Notes under the pieces: model-generated
What the model saw: the letters and a program-made list of their open reading frames with translations, nothing else
What the model was told of the DNA's origin: nothing
The model's database searches: none
Assembly: GCA_016987375.1 (NCBI GenBank)
Contig: PJRA01000216.1
Span: 1,134,438-1,198,437 of the forward strand
DNA from: Brachionus koreanus
Taxonomy: Eukaryota; Rotifera; Eurotatoria; Ploima; Brachionidae
DNA length: 64,000 nt
Direction: 5' to 3'
In this document: in pieces, positions 12,010-23,819 of the stretch
Layout: each line of letters starts with the position of its first letter
Position numbering within the stretch: the stretch's first letter is position 1
Program-made: the position numbers and the translations under genes

Positions 12010-12238
12010 TTGTTTTCTGTACCGAGCTTTTCTGTAATGCTCCTTCAGATTAAAAAAATAAAAATTAAGTTAATTTAAAATAATAAAAAAAAATATAGTA
12101 AATATGATTTAAAAAGAAAAAAAATAGGTAAATTAAATAGAGAGTAACAGGATACTTATGTTTAAATTTCTGATGGCTCAGGCAAAAAAGAGGAAATAGT
12201 AAGGTAGCAATTACACAGTGGAGTAGGATATTCGAAAT
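12010..12238 (+). repeat. Direct repeat copy 2 (GCCGAGC ... AAGAGGAAATAGTAAGG)
   Basis: This is the second copy, with the same left block (CTGTACCGAGC...GCTCCTTCAG) and right block (AAGAGGAAATAGTAAGGTAG) in the same order. Just upstream, near 11950, an inverted partial match (GCTCAGCACGGAATAACAAA) can pair with its left end. The family is unidentified; it looks like a non-autonomous element. Confidence 0.75.
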
Positions 12239-12590
12239 TAAATAAGAAACAAAATTTAAAACAATTAATTGAATATTTCAAATTATTTTCCATACGTATC
12301 AAAATTCAGATACTTATCAGAAAATATTTGAAAAGTTTATAAAAAAAAGCAGATGATTAGTTGATTGATTCATGATATTTATTTAATTAATTGATTGATT
12401 ATTTAAAAGTGTCAGTTAAAAAAACGATTAAGTAATTTTTATTTATTAATTATCTATGATAAGTTATTAACTTACTTAAAGTGATAAGTAAACGCTACTC
12501 ATAAAAGTAAATGATGATTGATTAATTTGGAGATTTACAAATTTTATTTATGCTAAAAATCAATTTAAAGGTGAACCAGGTAGTTCTTTA

Positions 12591-12600
12591 TATATAAATA
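12591..12600 (+). promoter_or_regulatory. TATA box of the SH3-domain gene
   Basis: TATATAAATA stands about 75 nt before the ATG at 12669. That leaves room for transcription to begin about 30 nt downstream, with a 5' leader of about 45 nt. Confidence 0.45.
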
Positions 12601-12668
12601 CTGTTGATAAATGCACTTTTAATTACACAACAAAAAAAATAAAAAATTATTAATCATCAAGTCTGAAA

Positions 12669-13685
12669 ATGGATCTCAAACGCCAATCATTTAAATTTCA
12701 AGTAAATATTTTTTTATATTTTAATCATCCAAAAATAAAATATTTAATATAATTTTTTTTAAAGAAAACCAAAAAAAATTTTCAACTACCAAAGTGCTTA
12801 CAGTTGAGTGGCTTGACCAAATCATTATTTTCTTGCAAAACAACCCGAAATCCCAATCAAGACAACTATGTTATTATGGACTTTTCACAAAAGACTGTAT
12901 CATCCGAAAATCCATTGACCAGCACAATGATTGAGAATTACGATTTTGAAGCTTCCAATTCCCAACCTATTAAAAGAAAAAGCTTAACAACTGGTCACAA
13001 CATGAACGACTATTATGTATTGTATCCCGATTGTGTCTCACACGATTTTTCGCTAAACTATCCGAATCATATTGAAGAAACTCGAAAAACTACACCTCCA
13101 GTATCCTCAATGACTACCTATATTAGTGATTATGATGATGTTACCATTGTTAACAACCAAAAATCCCCTATTTCGAACAAATTAAACGAAATAGATGATT
13201 CTATGCAAGAATATTTACAAAGTACAAAGATATCACATGAAAATTTAAATTTTTTATCTAGTTCTGTTTTAACAAATAATTTATCTCCTTTACCAATGAA
13301 CAAACAATCTACAATGCTTCACTCTCCAATACATTCGCCAATTGCTTCCTCCAAAAATGCTCCCTCTATTTCAACAAATTTTCTTGAAGCATCAACGGAT
13401 TTGGAAACTTTGATATTTAGTTTGTCTTCCATTTATGATGAAGATTCTAATACAAAAATATGTACTGAATGTTACGAAGCAACCTTTGTAGATGATGTTA
13501 CTGTTCAATTTGCTGAGACTTTAACCATATTAAAGGATGATAATGACGATTGGCTTTACGTTGAACTAAATAGTGATAAACGAAGGGGTTTTGTACCCAA
13601 AAACATTGTTTCCAATTTACCAGACTTCATTTATCAACTTAAACTCAGGTATAATCAAATCGTTCAATGTTCAATTAAAAATTGA
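12669..13685 (+). CDS. SH3-domain protein, otherwise unrecognised
   Basis: A short first exon (12669-12701, MDLKRQSFKFQ) is spliced in phase 0 to 12765-13685, giving 317 residues. Residues 1-240 are polar and Ser/Thr/Asn-rich and look disordered. Residues about 247-300 form an SH3 domain: YEATFVDDVTVQFAETLTIL, then DDNDDWLYVEL and GFVPKNIV, which match the RT loop, the first Trp and the 3-10 helix of the fold. SH3 domains bind proline-rich ligands, so an adaptor role is the default inference. A good donor (CTCAG/GTATAA) at about 13648 could splice to a short last exon near 13780 and replace the final residues. The gene has its own TATA box. The family was not identified. Confidence 0.7.
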
Positions 13686-14078
13686 TATTTTTTTTTCCTA
13701 TTATTTTATTTATCCATTTTTTTTATCAAATAAAATATTTAATACATTTAATTTTAAATTTTTATCTTCCTCTTTAAAGTCCAAATATATTTTTAAAAAA
13801 AAATACTTCTGTTCAATAATATTTCATAGTTCCTGTTAAATTATGGCATAATATATTTGTTCCTCACTTAAATAAATACCAACTTATTGTCTCTTGTATA
13901 CTTAAAGTAAAACTTAAAATTAAAATTCTTGATTAATAGTTAACATATTTTTGTCAACTAATTTTATTATTTAGATGATGTGTTAATTTTTTTGATATTA
14001 TTTCAAAAAAATTTTATTTCGATTTTTTAAATTTCCTTCTTGAATTAATAGAAGTAAATAACTACTACTTAAAAAGAA

Positions 14079-16846
14079 ATGTCATCAAGTACTTCTTGGG
14101 AAGAGATTAAAAAATTAGCTGCTGATTTTCAGCGTGTTCAACTTGTTGAAAGTAGCTACAAGTAAATATATTTTACTTTTTCTCATGTATCTTTAAACAT
14201 ATATTTTTTTGTCTAATTTTAGATTATCCGAAAGGAATTGCATTGAAATAATAAACAAACTAATTGGCCTAGATTTAATAAATCTTTATCATAGCACTGA
14301 TGGAAAAGAGTTTATTACTCAAAAGCACTTGGAAAAAGAAATCTATGACGAGATATTTGTGCATGATGGCAGAATTAACATAGTTGAACTTCAAAGCCTC
14401 CTCAATATTGATATTAGTTACATTGAGGCTAAAGCTAGCGAAATTATCAAAGATGATCCTAATCTCACCCTTATATTGGGTCAAATAATTAGCAAGTAAA
14501 ATTCCATTGAAAAAGAAAAAAATATTTTTTATTTTTTTTTCATGTCAAGGGACTATATGAATAAAATATCGGAAGAAATTAACGAACTTCTTAAAGAAAA
14601 AGGAAGTGTGTCTGTTGCAGAACTTACCAATATTTATAGTCTTCCTGGTGATTTTTTATATCAAGTAAATATTAATTAAATTAGGACATAGTTTTATTTA
14701 ATCTAAAAATAATTTAAGGTTATTAAACCAAGAGTTGGTGAAATAATTAAAGGAAACTTTGATGGAAACATAATATTCACCCACAACTACATAAATCACC
14801 AAAAAGCTTTATTAACTGGAGTCTTAGAGGCTTCAATTAGGCCTATTAGATTTTCCCAATTAATAAAAGAAAATAATTTGGATCAAAGCATGATTTTTGG
14901 TTAAAATTTAAAAAACAAAGTAAAATACACAATTTTATATTAATTTTTTTAGAAATTTTCGATGAACTTATCGCGTCAAAACAGATAAATGGAAAATTGT
15001 TTGGCTCTCGTCAAGTTGCCTCTGCTGTTTTTGTTCCAGATTTTTTCATTAAAGCTCAAGATCAATATATTCAAGCATTTTTCAAACAAAATGGTTATAT
15101 TGACTTTTCAACTTTGAAAAAAATTGGAATCACTGAGCCAGATAATTATGTCAAATCTTTGTTTGCAACAGAGGACATACAATTTTTATCTTCTAGCTGT
15201 ATTTCTAATTTTTTCATTGAACAATTGGTTCAAGAGATTGAAGAACAGTTGAACAAAAATGGAATAAGTGAAACAATAGTATTTTTCTAACTTAATCAAA
15301 TGGTTTTAGAACTTAATTTTTAATCAAAGCAAATTCTGCCATCCAACTTAAGTGAAAAAGATGTTGCTTCATTAACAGCTACTTTTTGTCAAAAGCTTAA
15401 GCAAAATATCGATTGTGTAATCATGGCAGAAACATATCTAGTTAGCAGAAATTTTATTAAGGATTTCCAAAATAAATTCCAAGATCAAATGGAATCAAAG
15501 TCAAAAGAAGATCTGACCAAAAAGAACATTGTTCTTGCAATAAAATCAGAAACTTTAATTGTTGGATCATTGGACGGAAAGCCGGTGATTTCGTCCAAAA
15601 GTTCCAAATCAAAATCAAAATCAAAATCTGTTCAAGAAAGTGACCATGTTAATATTGAAATTGTTTTTATAGACAAAAATAATTTGATCAATCAACTAAA
15701 ATTACTAGTCAACGAAGATATAAATGATGATCTAATGGATTCTTTGGTTGAATATTTTCTCAAACCTTTGAATTCACAATATTTGGATTTGCTTAAATCA
15801 AAAGTAGAAAAAGGTCTTGTAACTATTTCTGAGACAGATCAAAGTGCTGATGGAAAACCAGCTCCTAAAAAATTGACTATAAAGGAAGTCCAGGAAAAAG
15901 TGAAATTCTTTTTAATTCAAGGCAAAATATTTGACAAAGCGCTCAAATTGTTTTCAAGTATTAAATATTTATTGAAATAAATTCATCACTTATCAATTAT
16001 TTTAAGATCAAAAAGTTCAGGATCAGCTTAACAAGCATTTATTGAAGACTAGTTGTTCAGAAATTACTAATGAAATGCTCAAACTGATTGCCAATGAGCA
16101 AATGATTCAAATAACTGATCAAAATTTGAATTCAGATGTTGTTTTTATTTAGTTTGCTTAAAAATTAAAATAATGGTTATTTTTAGAGTCGAAATAAAAT
16201 AATTCAAAAACTGAAGGATCCATTCAAACAAAATTTTGTCGAACTCAATCAATCATTGACTAATCAAGTAAAAATTGAAATTTTTTCTCTTAAAAACATT
16301 TATTTTGTCCCAGAGTTGTTCGGAAGTAATTGATTTGATTGAAAAAGTAGCTAAGGAATGTGTTGAACTGGCAGTCAAAAAAGATCCAAAGCGCGAAAAG
16401 TAATCAGTTTTTTTATCAATTCAATTTTTATTTATTGTTTTTTTTTGAAGAGAAGTTATTTTACAACTAAGAGAAAGTACTAAAGCGAGTTTAAATGAAG
16501 AAAAAGATCCAGCCACAATACTGCAATTGGCTTGCTTACTTATTTTTCATAGCTCAACAAATTTATTTTTGAATGCTCCCGGACGATGTGTGCCTAATAT
16601 TCTTGAATTTTTGCAACCAAACCTAAAGGAAGAAGCATACAAAAAACTAATCAATTTTCAAAGTAATTTTTCTTTCATCTAAGAAAAATTTTCTTTACTA
16701 ATGTGTAAAAAAATTAAGATGTTGTTATTGAAAATGCAAGCAAGCACAAAACCGATGAAATAGCGAATATTTCAGCAGAATTAGTAGAAGAGATAAAATA
16801 TATTGGCCTAAACGCTAAACAACATTTGCTCGAAAACAAAAATTAA
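14079..16846 (+). CDS. UFL1: UFL1, E3 UFM1-protein ligase 1
   Basis: Eleven exons: 14079-14161, 14223-14495, 14550-14664, 14719-14899, 14953-15278, 15330-15957, 16007-16137, 16187-16267, 16314-16399, 16451-16662 and 16719-16846. Every phase closes and the product has 747 residues (human 794). UFL1 transfers UFM1 to substrates such as ribosomal protein uL24 at the ER, together with DDRGK1. Conserved blocks appear in order: WEEIKKLAADFQRVQ, LSERNCIEIINKLI, DGKEFIT, GRINIVELQ, LVLGQ-type LILGQIISK, SRQVASAVFVPD, FFKQNGYIDF and LNAPGRCVPNILEFL. A lysine/serine-rich loop near residues 400-410 is shorter than in vertebrates. The introns are 46-61 nt, which sets the normal intron size for this genome. 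Confidence 0.95.
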
Positions 16847-17154
16847 ATTTTATAAACATTTTTCTCTAGAAGTTTATTAATTCTTTTTAGTCTAAATAAA
16901 GTCTGGAATTAGGAAAAATGATTTTTTCTATTTTTCTTTTGATAAATTTTCTAAAATATTTTCACATCAGCAAAAAAAATAATTAGAGATAATTGGCCTG
17001 AATTAGGTCATTTAAAAATAACTGAAAAATATTGCTCACATGGTATCAATTTTTTTTAAGCTTGAACAATAAAACGCATACAAATAAATAATTTTTATCC
17101 GTAACTTTAATTTTAATTTCCCTATATTTTAAACTATTTTATTTTATTTTAATT

Positions 17155-17177
17155 NNNNNNNNNNNNNNNNNNNNNNN
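17155..17177. other. Assembly gap (23 N)
   Basis: A run of 23 undetermined bases in AT-rich DNA between UFL1 and the tropomyosin promoter region. Confidence 0.99.
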
Positions 17178-17973
17178 TAAATAATAAATTAATTTATTCT
17201 AGTTTAAATGCGTCTGGTATCAAAATTGATATGCCTAACAAAAAAATCATACAATCTCTTTAAAAAATTCATTGATATCTATTGATTAATTGAAATTATC
17301 TAAAATTGATTTCAAGCTTATTTTTTTTTCTAAATTTAAATTAATTAAATGTAAAAAGAAATGAATTCAAATTTAGTTATATACTTGTGAAAAATTAATT
17401 TATTTATAATTTTGAAATTCATTAAAGAGTTCAATCGATGAAACTAGAATAGTTTAGCTAATGATAGAATAGTAAAAATTCGCAATCACTAGTATCTATT
17501 ATTTCTATGAGGTTAAAGTTTTATAAGTATTTTGAAATTGAACATAACAAAAAAGGTAATCAAAAATATAGTTATACTGATTGGTATTATAATAATAAAT
17601 CTGAATTGAATCAATCGGATTGTATTTGAATGCATTATTCAAATTTGGTAAGTGTAAAAAGATTACATTTGTTCCAATTATTAATGTGAGCCTGCATAGT
17701 AAATAGTTCAACTGAATTATTGCCAATTCATTTAATATTCTGCCGATTTAACCAATAACTGATTCACGAATAGAAAATGAAGCCATCTATTAACTTTATG
17801 CCCACGAACATTTATCTTTATTTATTCTTTAATTATAAATTCAAGAATTTAGCATAGATTCCTGATCAATAGGTGCTCGGTAGATAAGATAATTTATTAT
17901 AATTACTGCTAAGTACTCCCTCTGCTTGGAAATACTCTTCGGTTCTTAAGAATTTGGTTATTCGCTTTTTTTC

Positions 17974-17980
17974 TATATAA
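17974..17980 (+). promoter_or_regulatory. Candidate TATA box of the long (HMW) tropomyosin transcript
   Basis: TATATAA is followed about 30 nt later by a TCATTC initiator-like stretch. An acceptor-like TTTTTAG stands at about 18410, 40 nt before the coding start. This fits a noncoding first exon near 18005 and a 5' UTR intron. It is inferred from signals only. Confidence 0.4.
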
Positions 17981-18067
17981 ATGAAATCAAACTTTCAGAA
18001 ATCATCATTCAAATACAACTAAGAAAATATATTTATTTAAAATATAATAAAAATAATAATTTGCATT

Positions 18068-18100
18068 TTCAGCTCGATCAAAAGGTATTATCGAGCTGAA
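18068..18100 (+). repeat. Perfect 11-bp inverted repeat in the tropomyosin 5' region
   Basis: TTCAGCTCGAT (18068-18078), an 11-nt loop, and ATCGAGCTGAA (18090-18100). The arms are GC-richer than their surroundings. It lies between the candidate TATA box and the first coding exon, so it would fall in the 5' UTR or its intron. Confidence 0.7.
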
Positions 18101-18452
18101 CTTTTGTGTTGCTTAATTCAGTTGAACGAACCAGATTCGAGCGTTGTGGTAATTATGATTAAGTTCCACAAACGCACAAGATAAATCTTACAACATCTTT
18201 TTTTTAGTTAATGCCAAGCAAAGAGTAAGATAGGAATATATAAATAATTGAACGCTTTCTTATTCTAAAAGTTTAGTTGATTTATTATGAATTGTAGGTA
18301 GTTTGCCTAATCTGAGTTTATTCGATTATTTATATAAAATAGAATTTTTCATCTATTCTCATTTCTAGTCTAATTTTGATTATTTTATTTCTTTTGTTTT
18401 CCATTTTTAGAAGTTTAATTCTTAAAACTTAAAACAAAAAACACTTATCGAA

Positions 18453-21400
18453 ATGGCCACCCCAACTATGGACTCAATCAAAAAGAAAATGCAAGCCATG
18501 AAGCTCGAGAAGGAGAACGCCATCGACCGAGCTGACCAAATGGAACAAAAAACCAGAGATTTGGAAGACAAACTCAAATTGGTACGAAGCAAATAAATGA
18601 AAAAATTCTCAAATAAAAGAAAAATTCAATTTTTGTCTCTTTAGGCTGAGGAGGAAAACAATGGTTTGTTGAAAAGAATTTCTCAATTGGACAACGATTT
18701 GGACAAAGCTCAAGAAACTTTGTCCGAAGTTAACAACAAACTTGAAACAGCCAACAAAGCATCTGCTGACGTAAGTATTAGCATCAAATGCGGCGGCGCT
18801 TTACTATGGATTCGATTCAAAGCCATAATAAATTAAGAAAAGATAAATAATAATAAATTTTGTTTATTCAAGAAGAAAAGAAAATATGAAATTAGAATCT
18901 GACTAGATCATAGAGAGATTAGATTTTTTAGAATACAGACATGATTTACAACTGAGAATAGAAAAAAAAATTAATTCATTTAACGATAGATAAAAAAGAT
19001 ATGATTATTATCTATATATATATATATATTATTTATGTAAGTTGATACTATTTCCTCTTATTTCGACGAATTCACACAGTTTCTTTTGATTATGTGATAT
19101 CTGAGATTCTTAGATAAATAAAGTTAGCATATAAGTAGCATTTGAAAAAGTCTGCAACTAATCTATTGCGGTTGCTGCTTCCTAAAACTAATTTGAGCTA
19201 TTTTTTCATTTTTGTTCCTTGTTCAACTCTTCATGATTTAAAATTGTAATTCATAATTTATTAATTTTGGTAATCTTGTGTTTTTAGGCTTTTTTTTTTA
19301 TTTCTCTAGCTTTATGTTTCTAATTTTGTCACTCAACGCAAATTTGACTCAAAGTCACGTCAGGCTCAAATCTTATTAAAAAAAAATACATATATAAAAT
19401 GCTGATTTAAAAAAATTTAGACTTAAATATGCTTGGTTAAGTGTTAAGTAAATAATCTGATAAAATGGCATCGAATAACAACGAATATAACCAAATTGAC
19501 GAGCTTTTACAAACCGGTCAGATTTCAAACGCCGTCGAATTCTATAATTACTTTAAGAATAAGTCTAGTGCGCCAAGTGCGCAGGCAGAACAGCCTGCAG
19601 CGATACCCACATCATCGTCATCTTCTTCTATATCATCATACACTGGAAAGCGTACCAAGAAATCCAAATCAAACACACTAAGTGATTATGCATCTTTGTT
19701 AAATGTTCCTGTACAAAGCTATCAGAAGCCCAAGTTCAAAAAAACCTTCTCCTCAAATAGCTTGGCAGCGTACACCAATCCGACCCTTTCGCCAGCAGTG
19801 TCCACGTCCAATTTGTCTGGCAATCAGTTCACGGCATACATGCCTAGACATTCTACCATCTATGACGAGTACATGATGGATCGACAAAGTGCTGAAAGTG
19901 GTCAGGAATATCCCAGTGAGTCAATTTCTTCTATGTTTTTGATGTCGGCCAACAGCTACTATCACAAGTACAAGCAGAAGCAGTCCATTAAGCTAGCAGA
20001 GAGTCATGACGATAAAGAAATGGAGAAGCGCAAGGAAGAGGCCATAAATCGCATCATTCGAAATGAAAGAATTAAAGAAATTCGCATGAAAATGTACGAA
20101 TATGAGTTGCTCAAGGAATATCAAAATTTGGATGTTAATCAGGCACGCAGTGTTCAGTCAAAGTCATTTGAGGATTTTAGTTCGGTTAATGAGAATTTAA
20201 GTGAAGATGGCTACGATGAACAAAAATCAAAATCAAAAAAAAATAGCTATTTTAACCGAACTTATGGCACTAGGACTATTTTTGATGAATACAAGTCGAA
20301 CATGGAAGAGGATGATGATTTGGATGTAGACGACGATGATGATAATGATGACGATGACTATGAAAGCGGCATCGAAGACGATGATTCATTTAGCCATAAA
20401 AAGCATAAAATTAATTTTTATAGTAGTAATAGTGGATTTGGTTTTCCACCAAATCAGTCTAGATTTCAGCTTAAAGTTTCAATTATAAGTGCTGAAGTTA
20501 AGAATATAATTAATGTACTCAAACAGGTCAGATTTTTTTAGTGTCCAAAAATTTTATTCTATTGTCTAGAGCCGATTCAAAATGAACTCATTTTAGAAAT
20601 TTTAAGACAGGTGCTTAGACTCTAATGATTTATTTGCAATTTGCACGCAAATGCTCACGCTTTCAATTTAAACTAGAATAAAAAATAATTGTAAAAAAAA
20701 AAAAGAAAAAAAAAAGACGACAAGACAAGAAATATAGAACTTGATTTATCGCGCCCTTAGTTCTGATATTATAATAATTTATAAGCTAAACAAAGCTTGG
20801 ACTAAATTAAAATTTAAGATACAACTTGTCTATTATTACTATTTCCCCCTCTTGCATTTATTTTATTATTTCTATTATTATTATAATTAAATTCAAAATC
20901 AAATTTCAAATTAAAAAAGAGGTTCATCATGCAAGTCTCATTTTTATTATTTCTCCTAAAAAGAAAAATAAAAAAAAAAATAATAATAATTTTTTATCTG
21001 TTAGTCGAAGTTTTCTTGTGATTTTTAGGACCATTTTACTAATTCTATTTTTCTATCTCATTCTCTTAGAGTTTTAATTTAGCGGCTTTTTGTCAAATAT
21101 TTGATTAAATTCCAATCGATAGCTTTCCAGTTTTTCTAAATATTTTAAATTATGTCCTCAATGAATCGTTTGGGAGTTGCTAGGCCGTCGAATGGCGAAT
21201 CGTCAGGCATAAACGGTCTTTCGTCGCAAGGCTCGACAATACTAGACACTCTTAAGAAAAAAATGAGCCAGCTTAAGGAAGAGCTTGAGGTGTCCAAGGA
21301 CGAGCTAGAGAAAAATAAGCGCGTTTTAGATGAGGAAAAAAAGCGCCGAGAATGTGTAAGTTTTGAATCGGAAACCAGGTTTTGCCGCGCCAATCTCATT

Positions 21401-23819
21401 AGGCTTTTTGCTCTGCACTAGCGGGTTTTTTTCTAACAATTTTTCCTTTTTTCAGGCTGAATTGGAAGTGTCTGCTTTGCAAAGACGTGTTCAATTGATA
21501 GAAGAAGATTTGGAAAAGACCGATGAGCGTCTTAACCAAGCCACTACCAAGCTAAACGAGGCTTCTCAAGCTGCTGACGAAAGCGAAAGGTACACAAGAA
21601 AAAGCTTAATTATTTTTTTGTTTTTTCTCCAAATTATTAAACTCACTTAATTGTGAAAATTGTTCTAAAAACAAAATAATTTAATATTAGAGTTCGTAAG
21701 CTAATGGAGACTAAACTTAACCATGATAGCGATAAGGTAGAGCTTTTAGAAAGACAATTAAAAGAGGCTAAGGAACTAGCCGCCGAGTCTGACCGAAAAT
21801 ACGAAGAAGTATTTGAATTTTCTAATAGGATAAAACACCAATTTTAGGATTATTTTGAGTGTGTCTGTCTGTGTATGAGTGAAATAATAAAATATTTTTA
21901 ATTTTAATAACTAATCAGACAACGTAAATCGTTGGAGGCTAGAAGCATGGTTGATGATGAGCGTATTGCTACATTGGAGAAACAATTAGCCGAGGCTCAA
22001 ATTATTGCCGAAGATGCTGACAGAAGATATGATGAGGTGAATATGAAGAAAAAAAAAAATAAATAAAAATTTTATTTTATTTTTATCAAACAATAAGGTC
22101 GCTCGTCGTTTGGCCATCATGGAAGTTGATTTGGAAAGAGCCGAAGATAGAGCTGAGGCTGCCGAAGCGTAAGTATTCGTGTGCCAACTCTCTCTTTCTC
22201 TTGAGCAAATAATGACAATAAACAAGGGATGTAAATATTTGAGTGCTTGTGTTGATTTGTTTTGTTTTTTATTTTATTATTATTATTTTATATTTTTGAT
22301 TCAAAATTGAAATTGGTGTTTTATTAATTTTATTTGAATGCATGACTAATTTTGCTAACAGGTTTCAAGAAAACTGGTTGTCCTAGAGTCGAATGTTGAA
22401 CGATCCGAAGATCGTGCTGGTCATTCCCAATAGTGAGTGCTTTACCAAGTCAAAATGAACTAATCTTGCATGGTGTTTTTTTTTAGTAAAATAGAAAAAT
22501 TAGAAGAAGAACTACGCTTGCTAAATAATGTCCTAAAAACATATGAACACAACGAACAAAAGGTAATTAATCATTGATGTCATTATATGTTCGGGATAGA
22601 ATTTCTATTTGTCCATATTTCAAATAATAACTTGTTTCTTCTAGTAAAATCCTCGAACTAGAAGAGGAATTGAAGGTCGTCGGTAACAACATGAAATCTC
22701 TTGAAGTTTCTGAACAAGAGGTAGATAGTTTGATTTTTAAGGAGTGTTTAAGCATGGGATTTTATAAAATATAGGAAAAAATGAAATATGCATGACGACT
22801 TTTGGTTTTGGTTTGGATAATAATTCACAATTTTACTTTTTTTTTTTTTTCAAGGCCATTCAAAGAGAAGAAAGCTACGAAGAACAAATCAGAGACTTGT
22901 CTTCCCGTCTAAAAGATGTAAGCCCATTAGCTAAAAACATTATAATTTTTTTTAGGCATCAATCAATGGCAGTTGTTTATTAGATTATTTAAAAAATAAA
23001 AAAAGAAAGAGAAAAAACTACTGTCATTTGATTAAAATCAGCTCTTGAAGACTTTTATTTTATACTTATATTATATGATATCTTAGGCCGAACAAAGAGC
23101 TGATTTGGGTGAGCGCACCATGGCCAAATTACAAAAAGAGGTCGACAGATTGGAAGGTAATTTACTCAAAAACAATTTAGCTATCTGTTTAGTTTTTGAG
23201 TTTTATTGCATGTTCCTTATTTTTGTTTTGGCAAATAAACCAAGTTTTAAGAGCTATTTAGACTGTTAGTTTTAATTTTAAATTAAGGCTGAAAACCGAG
23301 CTGACCATTCAGCACGGCGAGTAGTCAAACTTGAAAAAGATGTTGAAAAACTTGAAGGTACTTGAAAGCTCAAATAGCTCTAAAAGCTCTAAATCTAAAT
23401 TATTTAATATATTATTATTTAATAGCTATTTTATTTATTTATAATCAAGTTATTATTTAAATTACTAACACTAAATGCTTGTTGTTTGTTTGAGTGTTTA
23501 ATTTTTTTGCATGATTTGTAGATGAACTAGCCGAAGAACGGTCTAAGACTAGAAGCTTGCAAAGCGAAATGGAAAAATGTATCGCTGACTTGCAGTCAAT
23601 GTAGCTTGATACCCCTTTATCGAACAATTTAATTTTTTTTTGTCTAAAATTGTGTATTTGTATTTGATCTAGTTTATTATTAAATATTTTCACTAACTGA
23701 TTGCAATATGATCTAATTATTTAATTTCTTAAATAGACGAATTATTGGCCGAAAAGGAAAAATACAAAAACATCAGCGAAGAATTGGATCAAACCCTCAA
23801 CGAATTACAAGGTTATTAA
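18453..23819 (+). CDS. TPM: Tropomyosin gene with five pairs of mutually exclusive exons
   Basis: Tropomyosin polymerises along actin filaments and controls myosin access. Exons: 1a 18453-18581; 2 18645-18770; 3 21456-21589; 4a 21691-21808 and 4b 21919-22036; 5a 22098-22168 and 5b 22362-22432; 6a 22487-22562 and 6b 22645-22720; 7 22855-22917; 8a 23087-23156 and 8b 23288-23357; 9a 23522-23604 and 9b 23737-23819. Sizes from exon 2 on are 126, 134, 118, 71, 76, 63, 70 and 83 nt, identical within each pair and equal to the classical tropomyosin exon lengths through exon 8. From MDSIKKKM at 18468 any path gives exactly 284 residues; the upstream ATG adds MATPT. 9b carries the conserved end [12 protein letters not shown]; 9a has a divergent end. 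Heptad coiled coil runs throughout. Exons 4, 5, 6 and 8 are not multiples of three, so double inclusion would break the frame. Confidence 0.95.
19465..20541 (+). CDS. 358-codon frame inside the tropomyosin intron: nested gene or long alternative first exon
   Basis: An uninterrupted frame begins ATGGCA after AAA. The protein is not recognised. It has a Ser-rich stretch near residues 50-60 and aromatic, Ser/Tyr-rich segments. A basic helix ([20 protein letters not shown], near 187-206) continues to the ELLKEYQ segment. An acidic run of Asp/Glu follows near 285-310. Two readings are possible. It may be an independent single-exon gene, since a stop at 20541 is followed by AATAAA at 20677-20682. 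Or it may be a first exon: CAG/GTCAGA at 20526/20527 is a phase-0 donor four codons before the stop, and tropomyosin exon 3 accepts phase 0. The second reading would fuse 354 residues to the tropomyosin coiled coil, as some insect tropomyosin isoforms have long extensions. The frame is certainly coding-like; which reading holds is open. Confidence 0.6.
   Translation: MASNNNEYNQIDELLQTGQISNAVEFYNYFKNKSSAPSAQAEQPAAIPTSSSSSSISSYTGKRTKKSKSNTLSDYASLLNVPVQSYQKPKFKKTFSSNSLAAYTNPTLSPAVSTSNLSGNQFTAYMPRHSTIYDEYMMDRQSAESGQEYPSESISSMFLMSANSYYHKYKQKQSIKLAESHDDKEMEKRKEEAINRIIRNERIKEIRMKMYEYELLKEYQNLDVNQARSVQSKSFEDFSSVNENLSEDGYDEQKSKSKKNSYFNRTYGTRTIFDEYKSNMEEDDDLDVDDDDDNDDDDYESGIEDDDSFSHKKHKINFYSSNSGFGFPPNQSRFQLKVSIISAEVKNIINVLKQVRFF
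21152..21355 (+). CDS. TPM: Alternative first exon of short (LMW) tropomyosin
   Basis: An ATG-started exon of 68 codons ends at a GTAAGT-like donor (GTAAGTT) in phase 0, 100 nt before tropomyosin exon 3. Its last 39 residues ([20 protein letters not shown] onward) are heptad coiled coil and correspond in position to vertebrate exon 1b. It would produce an isoform lacking exons 1a and 2. The first 28 residues are a Ser/Gly-rich head that typical short tropomyosins lack. It implies an internal promoter in the 2.7-kb intron. Confidence 0.85.
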
